Assembly (NCBI GenBank): GCA_038223055.1
Contig: JBBRHF010000205.1
Span: 1 to 7,023 of the forward strand
Origin: JBBRHF01 sp038223055
GTDB taxonomy: Bacteria; Actinomycetota; Actinomycetes; JACCUZ01
Direction: 5' to 3'
Length of the DNA stretch: 7,023 nt
Shown here: positions 6,163-7,023 of the stretch, in pieces
How positions within the stretch are numbered: position 1 is the stretch's first letter
Layout: every line of letters starts with the position of its first letter
Program-made: the position numbers and the translations under genes
The notes under the pieces: generated by a model
What the model saw: only the letters and a program-made list of their open reading frames with translations
Database searches by the model: none
What the model was told of the DNA's origin: nothing

Positions 6163-6887
6163 GTGTCGATGCACGAGGATCAGCTGGACGTGGTCGTGAG
6201 CACCGTGCGGCTCCGGGTCGTTGAGCGGTTTCCGCAGTGGAAGGAACTGGCCGTCCGAGAAGCGCACAGCGGGGACCGTCAACGCGATCTTCCGCATCGT
6301 TGACGACCTGGCTGCCCGGACGTGTCGCCACCGTGGAGGACCCCGCGGGTTCGACCGCGTTCGCGGAGGACCTCGCCGCGTTCATTGCGGGCCTGCGCGC
6401 CATCGGCACGCGAGGGCGACGGTTCCAGGGCGAGGGCCGCGGGGGACACCTGAGCGACCACGACGAGTGGATGGAGGTCTGCTTCGGGCAGAGCGAGTCG
6501 TTGCTCGACGTGCCGCGCCTGCGGGCACTGTGGGCGAACCTGGGGACGCTGCCCGAGGTCGATGCTGACCTCATGTGCCATCGCGACCTCACCCCGTCCA
6601 ACGTCCTGGTCGCAGACGGCCGCCTTGTCGGGGTGCTCGACGGCGGCGGTTTCGCCGCCGCCGACCCGGCTCTTGACCTTGTCGGCGCGTGGCACCTCCT
6701 CGACGGCGCGCCGAGGAGGGTGCTGCGTGATGCTTTGGACTGCAGCGAGGTTCAGTGGCGGCGAGGTATGGCGTCGGCGTTTGAGCAGTCGATGGGGCTG
6801 GTCTGGTACTACGCCCAGTCGAACCCGACGATGAGCCGCTGGGGCCAGCGCACTCTCGACCGCCTGGTCAGCGATGGAGAAGACTAA
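6163..6887 (+). pseudogene. Aminoglycoside phosphotransferase family gene with N-terminal frameshift and internal deletion
   Basis: APH-fold kinases transfer the ATP gamma-phosphate to small-molecule hydroxyls. The N-terminus is MHEDQLDVVVSTVR followed by VERFPQWKELAVRE (GTG 6163 or ATG 6169; GGAAGG at 6149-6154 favours the GTG). A shift near 6255-6268 leads to AGTVNAIFRIVDDLAAR, the phosphate-loop strand, and at 6306-6319 a second frame takes over as TTWLPGRVATVEDP. Between these two points the family normally has several dozen residues, including the ATP-contacting lysine/glutamate region, which are missing. The C-terminal lobe is complete: HDEWMEVCFGQSESLLDVPR, the catalytic loop CHRDLTPSNVLV (H115, D117, N122 of the 216-residue C-terminal frame), the metal-binding VLDGGG (D135), DPALDLVGAWHLLD, and WYYAQSNPTMSRWGQRTLDR to the TAA at 6885. 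HRD replaces the more usual HGD. The C-terminal frame alone opens at 6237, but without the N-lobe it should not bind ATP. Confidence 0.85.
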
Positions 6888-7023
6888 GCCTGAATCCGTG
6901 GACCGAGGTTCTGTTGATCTTGTTGTTGGCGAGAAAGTGTTGACCGCGTTGGGGGCGTGGTGATGCTGCTGGCCTGCGCCAGCTTTTCCACTGTGTGGTT
7001 CCGGTCGGGCCCGCGGGCGGTGG
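6874..7023 (+). other. Unassigned right edge; possible short overlapping frame
   Basis: An ATG at 6874, inside the end of the phosphotransferase gene, opens 29 codons (MEKTKPESVDRGSVDLVVGE, then KVLTALGAW) to a TGA at 6961-6963. An ATG at 6963 overlaps that stop (TGATG) and its frame runs off the window as MLLACASFSTVWFRSG. I recognise neither. There is no good Shine-Dalgarno, no clear terminator after the phosphotransferase stop, and too little sequence to judge. It may be the 5' end of another frame-broken gene or plain intergenic DNA. Confidence 0.2.

Noticed and set aside
5888..6199. 103-codon + strand frame in the gap upstream of the phosphotransferase
   Set aside because: Arginine-rich, no motif, no good Shine-Dalgarno, and it overlaps the real phosphotransferase start in another frame.

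Overview
This is high-GC DNA (the GC bias at third codon positions is obvious in every real gene) with actinobacterial gene families throughout: a GAF-PP2C phosphatase, a single-domain histidine-kinase-like ATPase, an integrative-element style Xis/Int pair, and a macrolide-type GT1 glycosyltransferase. I cannot name the genus. The striking property is decay. Of about ten recognisable genes, only the phosphatase, the ATPase and a VapBC pair are readable in one frame. The rest are fragments broken by one-base frameshifts or missing whole domains.

Layout. Positions 1-460 end in a shattered narJ (nitrate reductase chaperone) remnant on the + strand. Positions 548-720 hold the C-terminal end of a GGDEF (diguanylate cyclase) domain on the - strand, also frameshifted. 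Positions 854-2880 hold the healthiest block: a - strand GAF/PP2C phosphatase (SpoIIE/RsbU type) diverging from a + strand HATPase (RsbW-like anti-sigma type) over a 176-base gap. Together they look like two parts of a partner-switching stress or signalling module; no STAS-domain partner is visible. Positions 2816-3930 hold a relic integrative element: xis followed by int, both - strand, both frameshifted, with the integrase catalytic domain gone. Positions 3927-4983 hold a frameshifted GT1 glycosyltransferase whose C-terminal end is lost at the junction with xis.

Positions 5137-5774 carry an intact vapBC toxin-antitoxin operon on the - strand, with overlapping genes and a candidate leaderless promoter. 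Positions 5775-6162 are gene-free but hold a strong G-quadruplex-like tract. Positions 6163-6887 hold an aminoglycoside-phosphotransferase family gene (+ strand) with an N-terminal frameshift and an internal deletion whose endpoints appear to be a short repeated sequence. The last 136 bases are unassigned.

Overall I read this as an accessory region where mobile DNA came in and eroded. The intact genes are regulators or addiction-type genes, while metabolic, modification and mobility genes have decayed. Locally poor assembly is the main alternative explanation for the one-base indels. I found no convincing new multi-gene system; the most informative structures are the deletion scar in the phosphotransferase, the orphan phosphatase/ATPase pair, and the vapBC promoter.
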